Counted from the first letter of the stretch, positions 11,102 to 20,993 are shown. The stretch: DNA of 64,000 bases from Devosia pacifica (GCF_014652635.1 NZ_BMZE01000002.1:911562-975561); one strand, 5' to 3'. Notes: a model not told the origin generated them from the sequence alone. Translations and numbers: made by a program.

Positions 11102-13906
11102 TCAGAAGGCGCCGTGGCAGTGCTTGAATTTCTTGCCCGAGCCGCACGGGCAGGGCGCATTGCGCGAAATACCTTCAAAAACCTTTGGGTCCATCGGCTC
11201 AAGCGTGTCGGCTGTTGCCCCACCGGCCGAAGCCGCGCCAGAGGCCATCGCACTTGCCGCTGCTGCAGCGGTTGCCGGCTGCGGGCGACGCGGCGGTTGC
11301 GGAGCCGCGCCTTCAGGCGCTTCCTCGTTCTCGCCGCTTTGCGGATCGATATGCACGGTGCGCAGGCGCCGTGGGTCCGGCTGCTGGGGCTGGCGGAACT
11401 GCAGCTGCACATGGCTCATCTGCGTCGTCACCTGCTCGCGCAGGTTGGTCAGCAGCGACTGGAACAGCTCGTAAGCTTCCTGCTTGTATTCGTTCAGCGG
11501 GTCACGCTGCGCCATGCCGCGCCAGCCAACCACCTTCGAAAGGTGATCGAGTGTGACGAGGTGCTCGCGCCACAGGGAATCGATCGATTGCAGCAGGATC
11601 GACTTTTCGACCTGACGCATGACGGTCGGGTTGTCCTGACCAGATTCCTTGAGCCCCTCGAGTGCTGCCGCTTCCTTGTCGGCGACGTGCTTGTCGGCTG
11701 CTTCCTGGATACGATCGGTCAGGATCTGCTGGTCGATCCCTTCTTCGGCGATCCACTCGTCTATCGGGATCTCGATCCCGAGTTTGTTCCGGCTCTCTTC
11801 GCGCAGCAGTTCGGCATCCCACTGTTCCGGATAGGACCGTGGCGGGATGGCGCGCGCTACCATGGCCTCGACCATATCGTGGCGCATGTCGGTGATCACC
11901 GGATGGACGTCCTGGGCATCCATGAACTCAAGACGCTGCTCGAAGATCACCTTGCGCTGATCGTTCATGACGTCGTCGTATTTCAGGATGTTCTTACGGA
12001 TATCGAAGTTGCGCGCCTCGACCTTGCCTTGGGCACGCTCGATCGCCTTGGTGACCCACGGGTGGGTGATCGACTCACCTTCCTCAAGACCGAGGCGGCT
12101 GAGCATCGAGTCCATCGAGTCGACCGGGAAGATCCGCATCAGATCGTCCTGCAGCGACAGGAAGAACTTGGAATGTCCCGGGTCGCCCTGGCGGCCGGAA
12201 CGCCCACGCAGCTGGTTGTCGATGCGCCGGCTCTCGTGGCGTTCGGTGCCAATGACCATGAGTCCGCCGGCGTCGAGCGCCTTGCGCTTGGCGACCTCGA
12301 TTTCCTGCTTGATCTCGGCAATCTTGGCCTCGCGGGCCTCGCCTTCAAGCTGCTCGCCGACCTCGCGCTCGATACGCATTTCGAGGTTGCCGCCGAGCTG
12401 AATATCGGTACCGCGACCCGCCATGTTGGTGGCGATGGTGATCGCGCCCGGCAAGCCGGCATCGGCGATGATGTGCGCTTCCTGCTCGTGGTGACGCGCA
12501 TTCAGCACGTTCATCGCGCCTACATTCTTGCGTTTGAGGATTTCCGCAAGCATCTCGGACTTTTCGATCGAGGTGGTGCCAACGAGAACCGGCTGGCCGC
12601 GGTCCTGGCAATCCTTGATCATGTCGGCGATGGCGTCGAATTTTTCGGGGGCGGTGCGGTAGATAGCATCGTCCTCGTCGACGCGCTGGATCGGCACGTT
12701 GGTGGGAACGGTGACGACCTCGAGCCCGTAAATGTCTGCAAATTCCTCGGCCTCGGTGATGGCCGTGCCGGTCATGCCGGCCAGCTTGTCGTATAGCCGG
12801 AAGTAGTTCTGGAAGGTGATCGAGGCGAGCGTCTGGTTTTCCGGGTTGATCTTGACGTGCTCCTTGGCCTCAAGAGCCTGGTGCAGACCTTCCGAATAGC
12901 GCCGCCCCGGCATCATGCGGCCGGTGAACTCGTCGATGATCACCACTTCGTCGTTGCGAACGATGTAGTCCTTGTCGCGCTGGAAAAGCTTGTGGGCGCG
13001 CAGTGCACAGTTGAGATGGTGAACAAGCGCGACGTTTTCGACGTCGTAAAGCGACTCGCCCTTGAGAAGGCCTTCCTCATCAAGCCGCGCCTCGAGCTTT
13101 TCGATGCCCTGGTCGGTGAAGGTGGCGGCACGGTGCTTTTCTTCGACCTCGAAGTCGCCCTCCTCGATGATCGGCATCAAGCCATCGATCTTGTTGTAGA
13201 GTTCCGAGCGGTCTTCGGTCGGCCCGGAGATGATGAGCGGCGTGCGCGCCTCATCGATCAGGATTGAGTCCACCTCGTCGACGATCGCGTAGGCGTGGCC
13301 GCGCTGCGTCATCTGCTCGCGCGAATACTTCATGTTGTCGCGCAGATAATCGAAGCCGAACTCGTTATTGGTGCCGTAGGTGATGTCGGCCTGGTAGGCG
13401 GCGCGGCGCTCGGCATCGCCGATGCCGTGAACGATGGTGCCGACCTCGAGCCCGAGGAAATTGTAGATCTGGCCCATCCAGGCGGCGTCGCGACGGGCGA
13501 GGTAATCGTTTACCGTCACCACGTGTACGCCGTTGCCGGGGAGGGCATTGAGATAGACCGCGAGCGTTGCCACCAGCGTCTTGCCTTCACCGGTGCGCAT
13601 CTCTGCGATGGCGCGCTCGTTCAGCACCATGCCGCCCATCAGCTGCACGTCGAAATGTCGCATGCCGAGCACGCGTTTCGAGGCCTCACGAACTGTCGCG
13701 AAGGCGGGGACGAGGACGTCCTCAAGCTTGGTGCCGTTCGAGAGCTGTTGGCGCAGTTCGGCCGTTTTCCCTTTCAGCGCTTCATCGCTCAGCGCCTCGA
13801 ATTCTGGCTCGAGCGCGTTGATCTGCTGGACCTTGGAATGGAAGCGTTTCACCGCACGATCTGACGGCGACCCGAAAAGTTTCCGGGCGATCGCTGCTAG
13901 AGCCAT
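11102..13906 (-). CDS. secA: Preprotein translocase ATPase SecA
   Basis: Motor ATPase that drives Sec-dependent export through SecYEG. The 934-residue length is normal for alphaproteobacteria. Visible features are the Q-motif region and Walker A ([11 protein letters not shown]), the DEAD-like Walker B in [21 protein letters not shown], helicase motifs of NBD2 ([15 protein letters not shown], and the [13 protein letters not shown] arginine-finger region), the preprotein cross-linking and scaffold domains, a Pro/Ala-rich linker near residues 860-905 and the C-terminal zinc/SecB-binding tail [16 protein letters not shown] at 13904-13906. Convergent with the acidic membrane protein gene and divergent from the PpiC gene. 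Confidence 0.97.
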   Translation of the reverse strand: MALAAIARKLFGSPSDRAVKRFHSKVQQINALEPEFEALSDEALKGKTAELRQQLSNGTKLEDVLVPAFATVREASKRVLGMRHFDVQLMGGMVLNERAIAEMRTGEGKTLVATLAVYLNALPGNGVHVVTVNDYLARRDAAWMGQIYNFLGLEVGTIVHGIGDAERRAAYQADITYGTNNEFGFDYLRDNMKYSREQMTQRGHAYAIVDEVDSILIDEARTPLIISGPTEDRSELYNKIDGLMPIIEEGDFEVEEKHRAATFTDQGIEKLEARLDEEGLLKGESLYDVENVALVHHLNCALRAHKLFQRDKDYIVRNDEVVIIDEFTGRMMPGRRYSEGLHQALEAKEHVKINPENQTLASITFQNYFRLYDKLAGMTGTAITEAEEFADIYGLEVVTVPTNVPIQRVDEDDAIYRTAPEKFDAIADMIKDCQDRGQPVLVGTTSIEKSEMLAEILKRKNVGAMNVLNARHHEQEAHIIADAGLPGAITIATNMAGRGTDIQLGGNLEMRIEREVGEQLEGEAREAKIAEIKQEIEVAKRKALDAGGLMVIGTERHESRRIDNQLRGRSGRQGDPGHSKFFLSLQDDLMRIFPVDSMDSMLSRLGLEEGESITHPWVTKAIERAQGKVEARNFDIRKNILKYDDVMNDQRKVIFEQRLEFMDAQDVHPVITDMRHDMVEAMVARAIPPRSYPEQWDAELLREESRNKLGIEIPIDEWIAEEGIDQQILTDRIQEAADKHVADKEAAALEGLKESGQDNPTVMRQVEKSILLQSIDSLWREHLVTLDHLSKVVGWRGMAQRDPLNEYKQEAYELFQSLLTNLREQVTTQMSHVQLQFRQPQQPDPRRLRTVHIDPQSGENEEAPEGAAPQPPRRPQPATAAAAASAMASGAASAGGATADTLEPMDPKVFEGISRNAPCPCGSGKKFKHCHGAF

Positions 13907-14325
13907 GAACTCATGTCCTTTTTTGTGCGTCGCGAGCTGGGGCCGTGGTCATCGGGCGTCTGGCTTTGGGGCGCATAAGGGCCCGGTCGTCTGCTTGCGG
14001 CGTTCTACTCCTTGCACTTCGTGCCGGAGCGTATCGTGTTGAACCTTGGGCCCGGCAGCGACTAGTCCCGCGCCGGGGCGACCTCGGAAAGCGAGGCAGA
14101 TGTAAGATTGTGCCCGAGGGTTGTCAACGCTGGCCCGATGAACGACATGGGCTGTCGAAACGTTGCCTTTGCATCGCCGGACCGCATGGGATCCGGCACA
14201 TTTTGGCCCGGTTGTCGTGAAAGGGCCAAGTGCATGGTGTCTTTGATACCGAGGCTCTACAACTCGCCGGCCATGTCCGGCACATTCTCCGGCGCCGACG
14301 GGAGGTGCCGGCCAAGGAGATATTT
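13907..14325. other. Intergenic region between divergent secA and PpiC gene
   Basis: This 419-bp stretch should hold both promoters. I see no convincing gene. An 11-bp direct repeat TCCGGCACATT occurs at about 14192-14202 and 14276-14286, and a 7-bp inverted repeat (TTGGCCC 14203-14209, GGGCCAA 14223-14229) starts just after the first copy. Neither has a T-run, and their role is unknown. Confidence 0.5.
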
Positions 14326-15321
14326 ATGACAAGCAGGACCAAGCGTCTTTTCCCCGCCACAGGTTTGGCCGCACTGGTTGCCGGTGCCTTCGCGCTCAGC
14401 ATGCCGACGCTCGCGCAAGACGCTACGCCCGCGCCATCCACCGCCATGCCGGCGACGACGTCCGAGATCGATCCTGATGCGGTAGTCGCGACGGTCAATG
14501 GCGAGGACATCACCGAGGCTGACCTTGCTTTCGCGGCCGAGGATCTCAGCCAGCAATTGCAGCAGATGCCGCCGCAGCAGCAGCGTCCGTTCATCCTGCG
14601 CATCCTCATCGACATGAAGGTGATGGCGAATGCTGCGCGCGAAGCTGGCATGGCCGATAGCGAGATGTTCCAGCGTCGCCTAGACTATCTGGCGGACCGT
14701 GCCCTGCGCCGCGCCTACTTCGCCGAGTCCATTGCCGGCTCGATCACGCCGGATCAGGTCCAGGCGCGCTATGACGAACTGACCGCCGATTTCCAGCCTG
14801 ACCAAGAGGTGCGCGCCCGCCACATCCTGGTCGAGACCGAGGAAGAGGCGCAGGCGATCATCGATGAACTCAACAACGGTGCCGACTTCGCCGAGCTCGC
14901 CCAGGAACGCTCGCTCGATCCCGGTTCGGCAAATGGTGGGGATCTGGGGTTCTTCTCGCGCGGCATGATGGTGCCGGAGTTTGAAGAAGCAGCCTTCAGT
15001 CTCGAAGAGGGTGAAGTTTCTGAGCCCGTGCAGTCGCAGTTCGGCTGGCACGTGATCAAGCTCGAGGAAACGCGGGAAAGCGCTCCGCCGAGCTTTGAAG
15101 AGGTCGCCGGTCAGCTCCAGCAGCAAATGCTGATGGAAGCGTTCGATGCGCGCGTCGCCGAACTCATGGCAGGCGTCGAGCTCGAGGTCCAGGATCCGGC
15201 ACTCGCCGAGGCCGTCGAAGCGCAGCAGCCAATGCCGAATGCACCGCAGGGCGAAGCCGGTGGTGAAGACGCTGCAGCCGGCGATGACGAGGCTGCCGGC
15301 GAGGATGAAAGCCAGCAGTAA
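14326..15321 (+). CDS. Periplasmic peptidylprolyl isomerase, PpiC/parvulin type
   Basis: A 331-residue exported parvulin-type prolyl isomerase, likely a chaperone for outer-membrane or periplasmic proteins. It has a signal peptide (about 1-27, hydrophobic core LAALVAGAFALSM, likely cut near LAQ-D), an N-terminal SurA/PrsA-like helical region starting at VVATVNGEDITEADL, and one parvulin domain (about 162-260) with RARHILV, ADFAELAQERSLDPGSANGGDLGFF and GWHVIKLEE. The C-terminal 60 residues are acidic, Ala/Gln-rich and probably disordered. The start is the ATG at 14326, 7 bp after an AAGGAG ribosome-binding site; upstream in-frame ATGs lack one. Divergent from secA, a fitting neighbour for an export-linked folding factor. 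Confidence 0.9.
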   Translation: MTSRTKRLFPATGLAALVAGAFALSMPTLAQDATPAPSTAMPATTSEIDPDAVVATVNGEDITEADLAFAAEDLSQQLQQMPPQQQRPFILRILIDMKVMANAAREAGMADSEMFQRRLDYLADRALRRAYFAESIAGSITPDQVQARYDELTADFQPDQEVRARHILVETEEEAQAIIDELNNGADFAELAQERSLDPGSANGGDLGFFSRGMMVPEFEEAAFSLEEGEVSEPVQSQFGWHVIKLEETRESAPPSFEEVAGQLQQQMLMEAFDARVAELMAGVELEVQDPALAEAVEAQQPMPNAPQGEAGGEDAAAGDDEAAGEDESQQ

Positions 15322-15345
15322 GCCGCTTCATCGGCTCAAAGATCA

Positions 15346-15383
15346 GGGCGTTCGTTCGGTTCGGCCGGGCGAACGCCCTTTTT
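15346..15383 (+). terminator. Intrinsic terminator after the PpiC gene
   Basis: The 9-bp perfect stem GGGCGTTCG (15346-15354) with CGAACGCCC (15370-15378) is followed directly by five T residues. Confidence 0.85.
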
Positions 15384-15462
15384 GCATCCGGCGGCGGAGC
15401 GCTTCTTGCAAGGCGCTGACGATTAAGGCAAACGGGTTGTCTACCGAAGTTCGGAGACGCCG

Positions 15463-16698
15463 ATGGCTCACCCCGTTTCTCCTCTTGCACCCAAGACTTA
15501 TCCCGAATTGCCAACCATCCGTGGTGTGCGCTTTGCTACGGCGGAAGCCGGGATAAAATACAAGAACCGAACCGATGTGCTGCTGGTCGGGTTCGATGAA
15601 GGCACGGCGGTCGCTGGCGTTCTGACCCGCTCGAAATGCTCCTCCGCCGCCGTTGACTGGTGCCGCGCGCATCTTCCGAGCGGCACGGCGCGTGCGCTCG
15701 TCGTCAATTCGGGGAACGCCAATGCCTTTACCGGCATGAAAGGCCGCAAGAGCGTTGAACGAACCGCAGAACTTGCGGCGAGCGCCCTCGGGTGCAAGCC
15801 GGACGAGGTGTTTCTGGCCTCGACCGGTGTGATCGGCGAGCCGCTCGATGCCAACAAGTTCGAAGGCGTCCTGGAAGATATGGCCAGCCGCTTCACGGAG
15901 GCTCCGTGGATGGAGCCGGCCCGCGCCATCATGACGACGGACACCTTCCCGAAGCTCGCGGAGGCCGAGGTCGATCTCGACGGTCAGGTGGTCAAGATCG
16001 CGGGCATCGCCAAGGGCTCGGGCATGATCGCGCCGGACATGGCGACAATGCTCTCTTTCGTTTTCACGGATGCTCCAATCAGTGCGAAGGCCCTGCAGGC
16101 ATTGCTGACGCGTCATGTCGCCACCAGCTTCAATGCCGTCACAGTCGACAGCGATACTTCGACCTCTGATACGCTGCTGGCGTTTGCGACAGGCAAGGCT
16201 GATGGCATCGAGCCGATCGAAAGCCTTGATGATCCGCGTGCGGAATCCTTCGGCGCTGCGCTGCACGATGTGCTGTTCGATCTGGCATTGCAGGTGGTGC
16301 GCGACGGCGAGGGCGCAACGAAGCAGGTTGCCATCACCGTTGATGGTGCCGTCGACGACGCCAGCGCCGCACGGATTGCAAAGTCGATCGCCAATTCCCC
16401 TCTGGTCAAGACGGCGATCGCCGGCGAAGACGCCAATTGGGGCCGCGTGGTGATGGCCGTCGGCAAGGCTGGCGAGCCGGCCGATCGCGATCTGTTGGCG
16501 ATACGGTTCGGTGACCTGCTGGTGGCCGAGAAGGGTGAGCGCGCGGCAGGTTACGATGAAGCCGCGACAAGCGCCTACATGAAAAATCAGGAACTGACGC
16601 TGGGCGTCTCGTTGCATCTCGGAAATGGCGAGGCGACCGTATATACTTGCGACCTGACCCACGGTTACATCACCATCAACGGCGATTATCGCAGCTAG
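15463..16698 (+). CDS. argJ: Bifunctional glutamate N-acetyltransferase / amino-acid acetyltransferase
   Basis: Ornithine acetyltransferase of the cyclic arginine pathway: it moves the acetyl group from N-acetylornithine to glutamate and often can also use acetyl-CoA. The 411-residue precursor self-cleaves between A194 and T195 in the conserved [14 protein letters not shown] motif, T195 becoming the N-terminal nucleophile of the beta chain. Other conserved parts are [11 protein letters not shown] and EDANWGR. The C-terminal residues [10 protein letters not shown] are typical. An RBS (GGAG) precedes the ATG. The GNAT and mutT genes follow closely on the same strand. Confidence 0.95.
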   Translation: MAHPVSPLAPKTYPELPTIRGVRFATAEAGIKYKNRTDVLLVGFDEGTAVAGVLTRSKCSSAAVDWCRAHLPSGTARALVVNSGNANAFTGMKGRKSVERTAELAASALGCKPDEVFLASTGVIGEPLDANKFEGVLEDMASRFTEAPWMEPARAIMTTDTFPKLAEAEVDLDGQVVKIAGIAKGSGMIAPDMATMLSFVFTDAPISAKALQALLTRHVATSFNAVTVDSDTSTSDTLLAFATGKADGIEPIESLDDPRAESFGAALHDVLFDLALQVVRDGEGATKQVAITVDGAVDDASAARIAKSIANSPLVKTAIAGEDANWGRVVMAVGKAGEPADRDLLAIRFGDLLVAEKGERAAGYDEAATSAYMKNQELTLGVSLHLGNGEATVYTCDLTHGYITINGDYRS

Positions 16699-16709
16699 GC
16701 GCAGCACAA

Positions 16710-17465
16710 ATGCCTGACTTCCCAAATGTTCTCGCCATCGAGACGGCCGGCCTCAAGGGCTGGCCGGCGCTCGAGACAATCGAGCACCTGAAGTGGCGGG
16801 CGCGGTTTTCGCGCGGGTACACCAAGCGCGCCAATTCCATCCAGGTTCTCGATGCCGCCGACAGCGTCAATGCGGGGCTGCGGCTCAAGGCGATGTCCGG
16901 CGAGTATCGCGCGCGCGGATTGTCACCGGTGTTCCGGGTTACACCGCTCACAGGGCCGGCCATTACCGCCGCGCTCGATCAGGCCGGCTGGGAGAAGTTC
17001 GAAGAGAGCCAGGTTCTTGCAACGACGCTTTCCGGACGGCAGCGCGGTGTTGCGGCGCACTGGCAAGGCTTCGACGTCACTGACCCGGACTGGTCGGAGG
17101 AGCAGGCGCGTATGGCCGGCTATGACCTCGAGACGCTCGATACGCTGCGGCTGATGCTGGCCAAGATCGGCGAGGCCGGGCGCGGGTTTCTCGTTTATGA
17201 TCAGGACCGTAAACCGACAGGGGCGGCCCTTGCGGTTGTCGTCGACGGGATCGGGCAGTTCTACAATGTCGTCGTCGACGAGGATGCGCGCCGGCTCGGG
17301 TACGGCCGGGCCGTGATGAATGCGGCGCTCAACTGGGCCAGTCTCAATGGCGCGCATCACGCAGTGCTGCAGGTTCTCGCGGACAATGAGCCGGCGCTGA
17401 TGCTTTACAAATCCCTCGGCTTCATCGAATTTTACGAATACCACTACCGGCGGGATCTCAGTTGA
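16710..17465 (+). CDS. GNAT family N-acetyltransferase
   Basis: A 251-residue GNAT-fold protein with two halves. The N-terminal part (about 1-120) resembles the degenerate half of two-domain GNAT proteins, and the C-terminal half holds the acetyl-CoA-binding pyrophosphate loop near VVVDEDARRLGYGRAVMNAAL and the later NEPALMLYKSLGFIEFYEYHY signature. Its substrate is not evident. The start ATG at 16710 lies 11 bp after the argJ stop; a longer frame would overlap argJ. Its stop overlaps the TTG start of mutT, so argJ-GNAT-mutT is an operon, an order seen in many related genomes. Confidence 0.85.
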   Translation: MPDFPNVLAIETAGLKGWPALETIEHLKWRARFSRGYTKRANSIQVLDAADSVNAGLRLKAMSGEYRARGLSPVFRVTPLTGPAITAALDQAGWEKFEESQVLATTLSGRQRGVAAHWQGFDVTDPDWSEEQARMAGYDLETLDTLRLMLAKIGEAGRGFLVYDQDRKPTGAALAVVVDGIGQFYNVVVDEDARRLGYGRAVMNAALNWASLNGAHHAVLQVLADNEPALMLYKSLGFIEFYEYHYRRDLS

Positions 17466-17860
17466 AGCTTTTGTTCGTCGTCGCCTGCGCGCTGGTCGAC
17501 GCCGACCGGCGCGTCTTGATTGCCCGTCGGCCCGAGGGCAAGGCGCTGGCGGGTCTATGGGAATTTCCAGGTGGCAAGCTTGAGGAGAACGAGACTCCCG
17601 AGGCGGCGCTGATCCGGGAACTGGAGGAGGAACTCGGCGTCAATACGCAGCAGGCCTGCCTCGCGCCGTTAACCTTCGCCAGTTACTCTTATGACAATTT
17701 TCACCTGTTGATGCCACTCTACGTCTGCCGCAAGTGGACCGGGCAGGTCATTGCGCGCGAGCATGCCGAGTTGAAATGGGTGAGGCCGCAAAAACTGCGC
17801 GACTACCCGATGCCGCCGGCAGACGAACCGCTGATCGCGCCGTTGTGCGATCTTCTCTAG
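17462..17860 (+). CDS. mutT: (Deoxy)nucleoside triphosphate pyrophosphohydrolase (MutT, 8-oxo-dGTPase)
   Basis: A 132-residue Nudix hydrolase that most likely removes 8-oxo-dGTP from the nucleotide pool and so prevents A:T to C:G mutations. The Nudix box G-x5-E-x7-REUxEExGU is complete at residues 38-60. The N-terminal segment with ARRPEGKALAGLWEFPGGK is typical of MutT. The start is TTG at 17462, overlapping the GNAT stop (TTGA), so translation is probably coupled. Length is normal for stand-alone MutT. Confidence 0.88.
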   Translation: MKLLFVVACALVDADRRVLIARRPEGKALAGLWEFPGGKLEENETPEAALIRELEEELGVNTQQACLAPLTFASYSYDNFHLLMPLYVCRKWTGQVIAREHAELKWVRPQKLRDYPMPPADEPLIAPLCDLL

Positions 17861-17898
17861 CTAGCCGGCAGTGGCGGCGTGCTGCTTGGAGGAATGGG

Positions 17899-18093
17899 TT
17901 GCAGAAACGGCGTTTCATCACCGATGAGTCCGGCGCTACCGCGATCGAGTATGGGCTGATTGCGGCATTGGTGACCCTCGTCATGCTCGTCGGGCTGACC
18001 GTTTTCGGCAATAGCATGAACGCGCTCTACACCGGCGGCGTGTCCTCGCCTGGCGAAATCATCGCCGGCGCCAGCAATGGCCTTGCAAACTAG
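17899..18093 (+). CDS. Orphan Flp/Fap-type pilin
   Basis: A 64-residue class IVb prepilin. After a short basic leader (LQKRRFITDESG) comes the processing site Gly followed by ATAIEYGLIAAL, with the family's Glu5 and Tyr6, and a single hydrophobic helix (ALVTLVMLVGLTVFG). A TadV/CpaA-type peptidase would cut after the Gly. The start is TTG at 17899, chosen because GGAGG lies at 17888-17892 with 6-nt spacing; in-frame ATGs upstream fall inside mutT. No tad/cpa assembly genes are nearby, so it is an orphan. Its TAG stop overlaps the stop of the convergent methyltransferase gene. Confidence 0.85.
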   Translation: MQKRRFITDESGATAIEYGLIAALVTLVMLVGLTVFGNSMNALYTGGVSSPGEIIAGASNGLAN

Positions 18094-18935
18094 GCTTTCG
18101 ACTTATCCTTGAGCACTTCCGTAAGGCTCACCGTGGCGCTGCCAGGCTTGAGCGGCTTTTGCTGGTTCTCATGCGGTGACCAACCGGACATCCACAACAG
18201 CTCGAGCGTGGCTCGTACGCGCCCGTCATCGTCCATGGCCGCTTCGCCATAAGCCTCCATTGCCCTGGCGATCAGGCCACGCGTGGCCATTTTGTTCGGG
18301 CGGTCGACAAGCGGATTGGCCGCGCCAAGCGCCTTGAGTTCGCGCATCAAAGCCAGCGGATCCGAATAGCGGACGATGTGCGTTTCGACATCGGCGACCG
18401 GCAGCGCCAACCCGGCGCGTTGCAGCAGGCCTCCTGCATCGCGCAGCGGGATGAATGGTGCAACGCGGGCAAACGCCCCGCCGAATATGTGGGTGTCAGC
18501 CTCGAGAAAAGCGCGGCGCAGTTCGCCAAGGCTCTCGCCGCCGAGCGCGACTGCCATCAACAGCCCGTCGGGCGTCAGACTGCGGGCTAGCCGAGAGAGA
18601 TAGCCGGGTACGTCATTGACGACCTGCAGATCAAGAACCGAAACAATCAGATCGTATTGGTTTTCGGCCATGTCCGGCAGGCCATCATCGTCTTCCGTAT
18701 CGATCGTCGCCAATCGCGCAAAGGTCACCGGGCCATCGGCGGTCGCGGTGTGTTCGGGCAGGAGCTCTAGGGTCGGCCCGATGGCAAGGGCGTTCTCGAA
18801 CCGGCGTTTGAGCGTACCCAGCCGATCATCGAGATCCTGATGGATCAGCTTGGTGAAGACATCGTCGGTGGCAGCGCGACGGGACAGATGCCGTGCGATC
18901 AGTGTGCGGTCGAAGATGCGGGGGATGTCGGACAT
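18090..18935 (-). CDS. SAM-dependent methyltransferase-like protein (NDUFAF5/BioC-like), degenerate motif I
   Basis: A 281-residue protein that matches the alphaproteobacterial relatives of NDUFAF5/BioC: an N-terminal IFDRTLIARHLSRRAA segment, a YDLIVSVLDLQVVNDVPGYLSRLARSLTPDGLLMAVALGGESLGELR core equivalent to motifs IV-VI, and a C-terminal WMSGW(S)PHENQQKPLKPGSA tail. The SAM-binding motif I, normally a glycine-rich GxGxG, is replaced by IGPTLELLPEHT, so cofactor binding is uncertain. Human NDUFAF5 assists complex I assembly; a similar role here is only inference. ATG at 18933-18935; divergent from comF across about 116 bp and convergent with the pilin gene. Confidence 0.75.
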   Translation of the reverse strand: MSDIPRIFDRTLIARHLSRRAATDDVFTKLIHQDLDDRLGTLKRRFENALAIGPTLELLPEHTATADGPVTFARLATIDTEDDDGLPDMAENQYDLIVSVLDLQVVNDVPGYLSRLARSLTPDGLLMAVALGGESLGELRRAFLEADTHIFGGAFARVAPFIPLRDAGGLLQRAGLALPVADVETHIVRYSDPLALMRELKALGAANPLVDRPNKMATRGLIARAMEAYGEAAMDDDGRVRATLELLWMSGWSPHENQQKPLKPGSATVSLTEVLKDKSKA

Positions 18936-19051
18936 GTATGAACCCGGTTAAGGCCTTCGGTTGGCACTTAGGCGTCGCCGGCGGCTTTGTCAAAAATCGG
19001 ATTCGACAGCGCTGCGGAGAGCAGGCAAATATTGTTTCGGGAGAACATGAT

Positions 19052-19834
19052 ATGCCTGCATCAGCATCGGCGTTTGTCAGGGAAGGCATGCGGCTCGGCG
19101 CGCGCGCTGTTCGCCTTGGCCTTGATCAGCTCTACCCGCCCACCTGCCTTGCTTGTCAGGCGCCGACGGAGCGCTCCGATGTGCTGTGTGCCGTTTGCTT
19201 TGTTGATCTGCGGCCGATCTCGGCGCCGCTTTGTCCGCGCCTCGGCCTGCCGTTCCACACCGATCCCGGTGAAGGGGCGCTCTCGGCAGAAGCCATCGCC
19301 GATCCGCCGCCGTTTGAGCGTGCACGCGCCGCGGTGCTTTATAGCGACGTTGCAGGCGCGCTGGTGTCGATGCTGAAATATGGCGACAGGCCGGAGGTGG
19401 CCGAGTTCTGTGCGAGGCTGATGGCTGATTCCGGGCGGGAGTTCTGGAGTGAGCGGCCGGTCCTTGTTCCGGTGCCACTGCACCCGTTGCGCCAGTTCCA
19501 GCGCCGCTATAACCAGTCCGCCGAATTGACGCGGGCGCTTTCTGCCCTGACAGGCACCGCGCACGTCCCGGGCCTCTTGCGGCGCTCGCGGAGGACGCGG
19601 CAGCAGGTGGGGCTCAGCCGGGACGCGCGCCAGCGCAATGTTTCCGGAGCCTTCGCGCCGCATCGTGATCTTCTGGCAAAGCTCGCCGGGCGGCCGGTCG
19701 TCCTCGTCGACGATGTCTATACCACCGGGGCGACGCTCAAGTCGGCGACGCGGGCGCTGAAGCGGGCAGGCGCCGACACGGTCAACGTATTGACGTTCGC
19801 GCGCGTTGTTTCGGACGCAGAAATACCCATATAA
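19052..19834 (+). CDS. comF: ComF family phosphoribosyltransferase-like protein
   Basis: A 260-residue ComF/GntX-type protein. The N-terminal double zinc-finger pattern has C32, C35, C46 and C49, with C61 close by. The C-terminal type I phosphoribosyltransferase domain has the PRPP-binding VVLVDDVYTTGAT at about residues 216-228. In competent bacteria ComF helps handle incoming single-stranded DNA; in others its role is open. The start ATG at 19052 (MPASASAFVREG) was chosen over an upstream frame that lacks family similarity. grxC, the Nit amidase and the DUF1178 gene follow on the same strand, an order common in Hyphomicrobiales. Confidence 0.88.
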   Translation: MPASASAFVREGMRLGARAVRLGLDQLYPPTCLACQAPTERSDVLCAVCFVDLRPISAPLCPRLGLPFHTDPGEGALSAEAIADPPPFERARAAVLYSDVAGALVSMLKYGDRPEVAEFCARLMADSGREFWSERPVLVPVPLHPLRQFQRRYNQSAELTRALSALTGTAHVPGLLRRSRRTRQQVGLSRDARQRNVSGAFAPHRDLLAKLAGRPVVLVDDVYTTGATLKSATRALKRAGADTVNVLTFARVVSDAEIPI

Positions 19835-19863
19835 GGGCCCGATCCAGAAAACGGAGTAGAATT

Positions 19864-20118
19864 ATGGCAAAAGTCGAAATCTACACCACCCCGACCTGTC
19901 CCTATTGTCACGCGGCCAAGGCGCTGCTCGGCGACAAGGGGATCGAATATACTGAAATCACCGTGCTTGACCCTGAGCGCCGGGCGGCAATGACCCAGCG
20001 CGCCCATGGTCGGCGCACCGTGCCGCAAATCTTCATCGGCGAGGAGCATGTCGGCGGTTATGACGACATGGCGGCGCTCGAGCGTCAGGGCAAGCTGGAC
20101 CAGATGCTGAGCGCATAA
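19864..20118 (+). CDS. grxC: Glutaredoxin 3
   Basis: An 84-residue dithiol glutaredoxin with the active site CPYC (C12, C15), the TVPQIFIGEEHVGG cis-proline and glutathione-binding segment and the GGYDDMAAL helix. It reduces protein and low-molecular disulfides using glutathione in the cytoplasm. GGAG precedes the ATG. Its TAA overlaps the ATG of the next gene by one base (TAATG), so it is coupled to an amidase that probably acts on deaminated glutathione, which makes this a glutathione-related pair. Confidence 0.95.
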   Translation: MAKVEIYTTPTCPYCHAAKALLGDKGIEYTEITVLDPERRAAMTQRAHGRRTVPQIFIGEEHVGGYDDMAALERQGKLDQMLSA

Positions 20119-20936
20119 TGAAGTTTGCCGCCGTACAGATGCGCTCGGGCATGCATCCGGGCGCAAACATGGATGCCCTCGAGGCTCTGGTCGGTGAGGC
20201 CGCCGAGCGCGGCGCCCACTATGTTCTGACCCCAGAGGTCACGACGGTCTTTGCCGAGAACGCCGCGCAATTGCGCGAGGTCGCCGGCCCGCATGAAGGA
20301 GACCCCTACCTGGCGCGGGCGGCGGCCTTGGCGAAGACCCACGGCATACATCTCCATATCGGCTCGCAGGCGGTGGCGCTTGCCGATGGGCGGTTCGCCA
20401 ATCGCTCGGTGCTGTTCGGTCCGGATGGATCGGAGCTTGCGCATTACGACAAGATCCATCTGTTCGACGCACAGATTTCCGGCCTCAACGCCTATCGCGA
20501 AAGCGAAACCTATGCCGGTGGCGACACGGCCGTCACCGCGAAGATCGGCGATCTCACCCTTGGCATGGCGATCTGCTACGACATGCGGTTTCCTGCACTG
20601 TTCAATGCGCTGGCGAAGGCCGGAGCAGAGATGATCTCGGTGCCGGCCGCCTTCACCGTGCCGACCGGGCAGGCGCACTGGCATGTTCTGCTGCGGGCCC
20701 GGGCGATCGAGACCGGCTCCTGGGTGATCGCTGCCGCGCAGGGTGGCACCCACGAGAATGGCCGCGCCACGTACGGGCATTCGCTGATCATCGATCCATG
20801 GGGGCGTATCGTCGCCGAAATGGATGATGATGCCCCCGGCGTGATCCTTGCCGAGATCGATTCAGAGGCCGTGCGTGAGGCGCGCCAGCGCATTCCCGTG
20901 CTGGCAAACGAGCGCGCATTCGCCGTGCCGGAATAG
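20118..20936 (+). CDS. Carbon-nitrogen hydrolase, Nit1-type (probable deaminated-glutathione amidase)
   Basis: A 272-residue nitrilase-superfamily amidase with the catalytic triad E40 (VLTPEVTT), K112 (YDKIHLFD) and C153 (AICYDMRFP). The segment YDKIHLFDAQISG and the overall length fit the Nit1/NIT2 branch, whose members repair deaminated glutathione, a by-product of transaminases. omega-Amidase activity is an alternative. The start codon overlaps the grxC stop by one base, supporting a glutathione role. The fold and triad are certain; the substrate is inferred. Confidence 0.88.
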   Translation: MKFAAVQMRSGMHPGANMDALEALVGEAAERGAHYVLTPEVTTVFAENAAQLREVAGPHEGDPYLARAAALAKTHGIHLHIGSQAVALADGRFANRSVLFGPDGSELAHYDKIHLFDAQISGLNAYRESETYAGGDTAVTAKIGDLTLGMAICYDMRFPALFNALAKAGAEMISVPAAFTVPTGQAHWHVLLRARAIETGSWVIAAAQGGTHENGRATYGHSLIIDPWGRIVAEMDDDAPGVILAEIDSEAVREARQRIPVLANERAFAVPE

Positions 20937-20993
20937 TACCTTAACGCGACGATGTCATCTTCAACCAAGTGAAAGCCTGAAAGTACACCGCCT

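Noticed and set aside
11114..12796. A 560-codon open frame antisense to secA
   Set aside because: It lies fully opposite an undoubted gene, has no recognisable domain, and such frames are expected where GC-rich codon bias leaves the opposite strand open.
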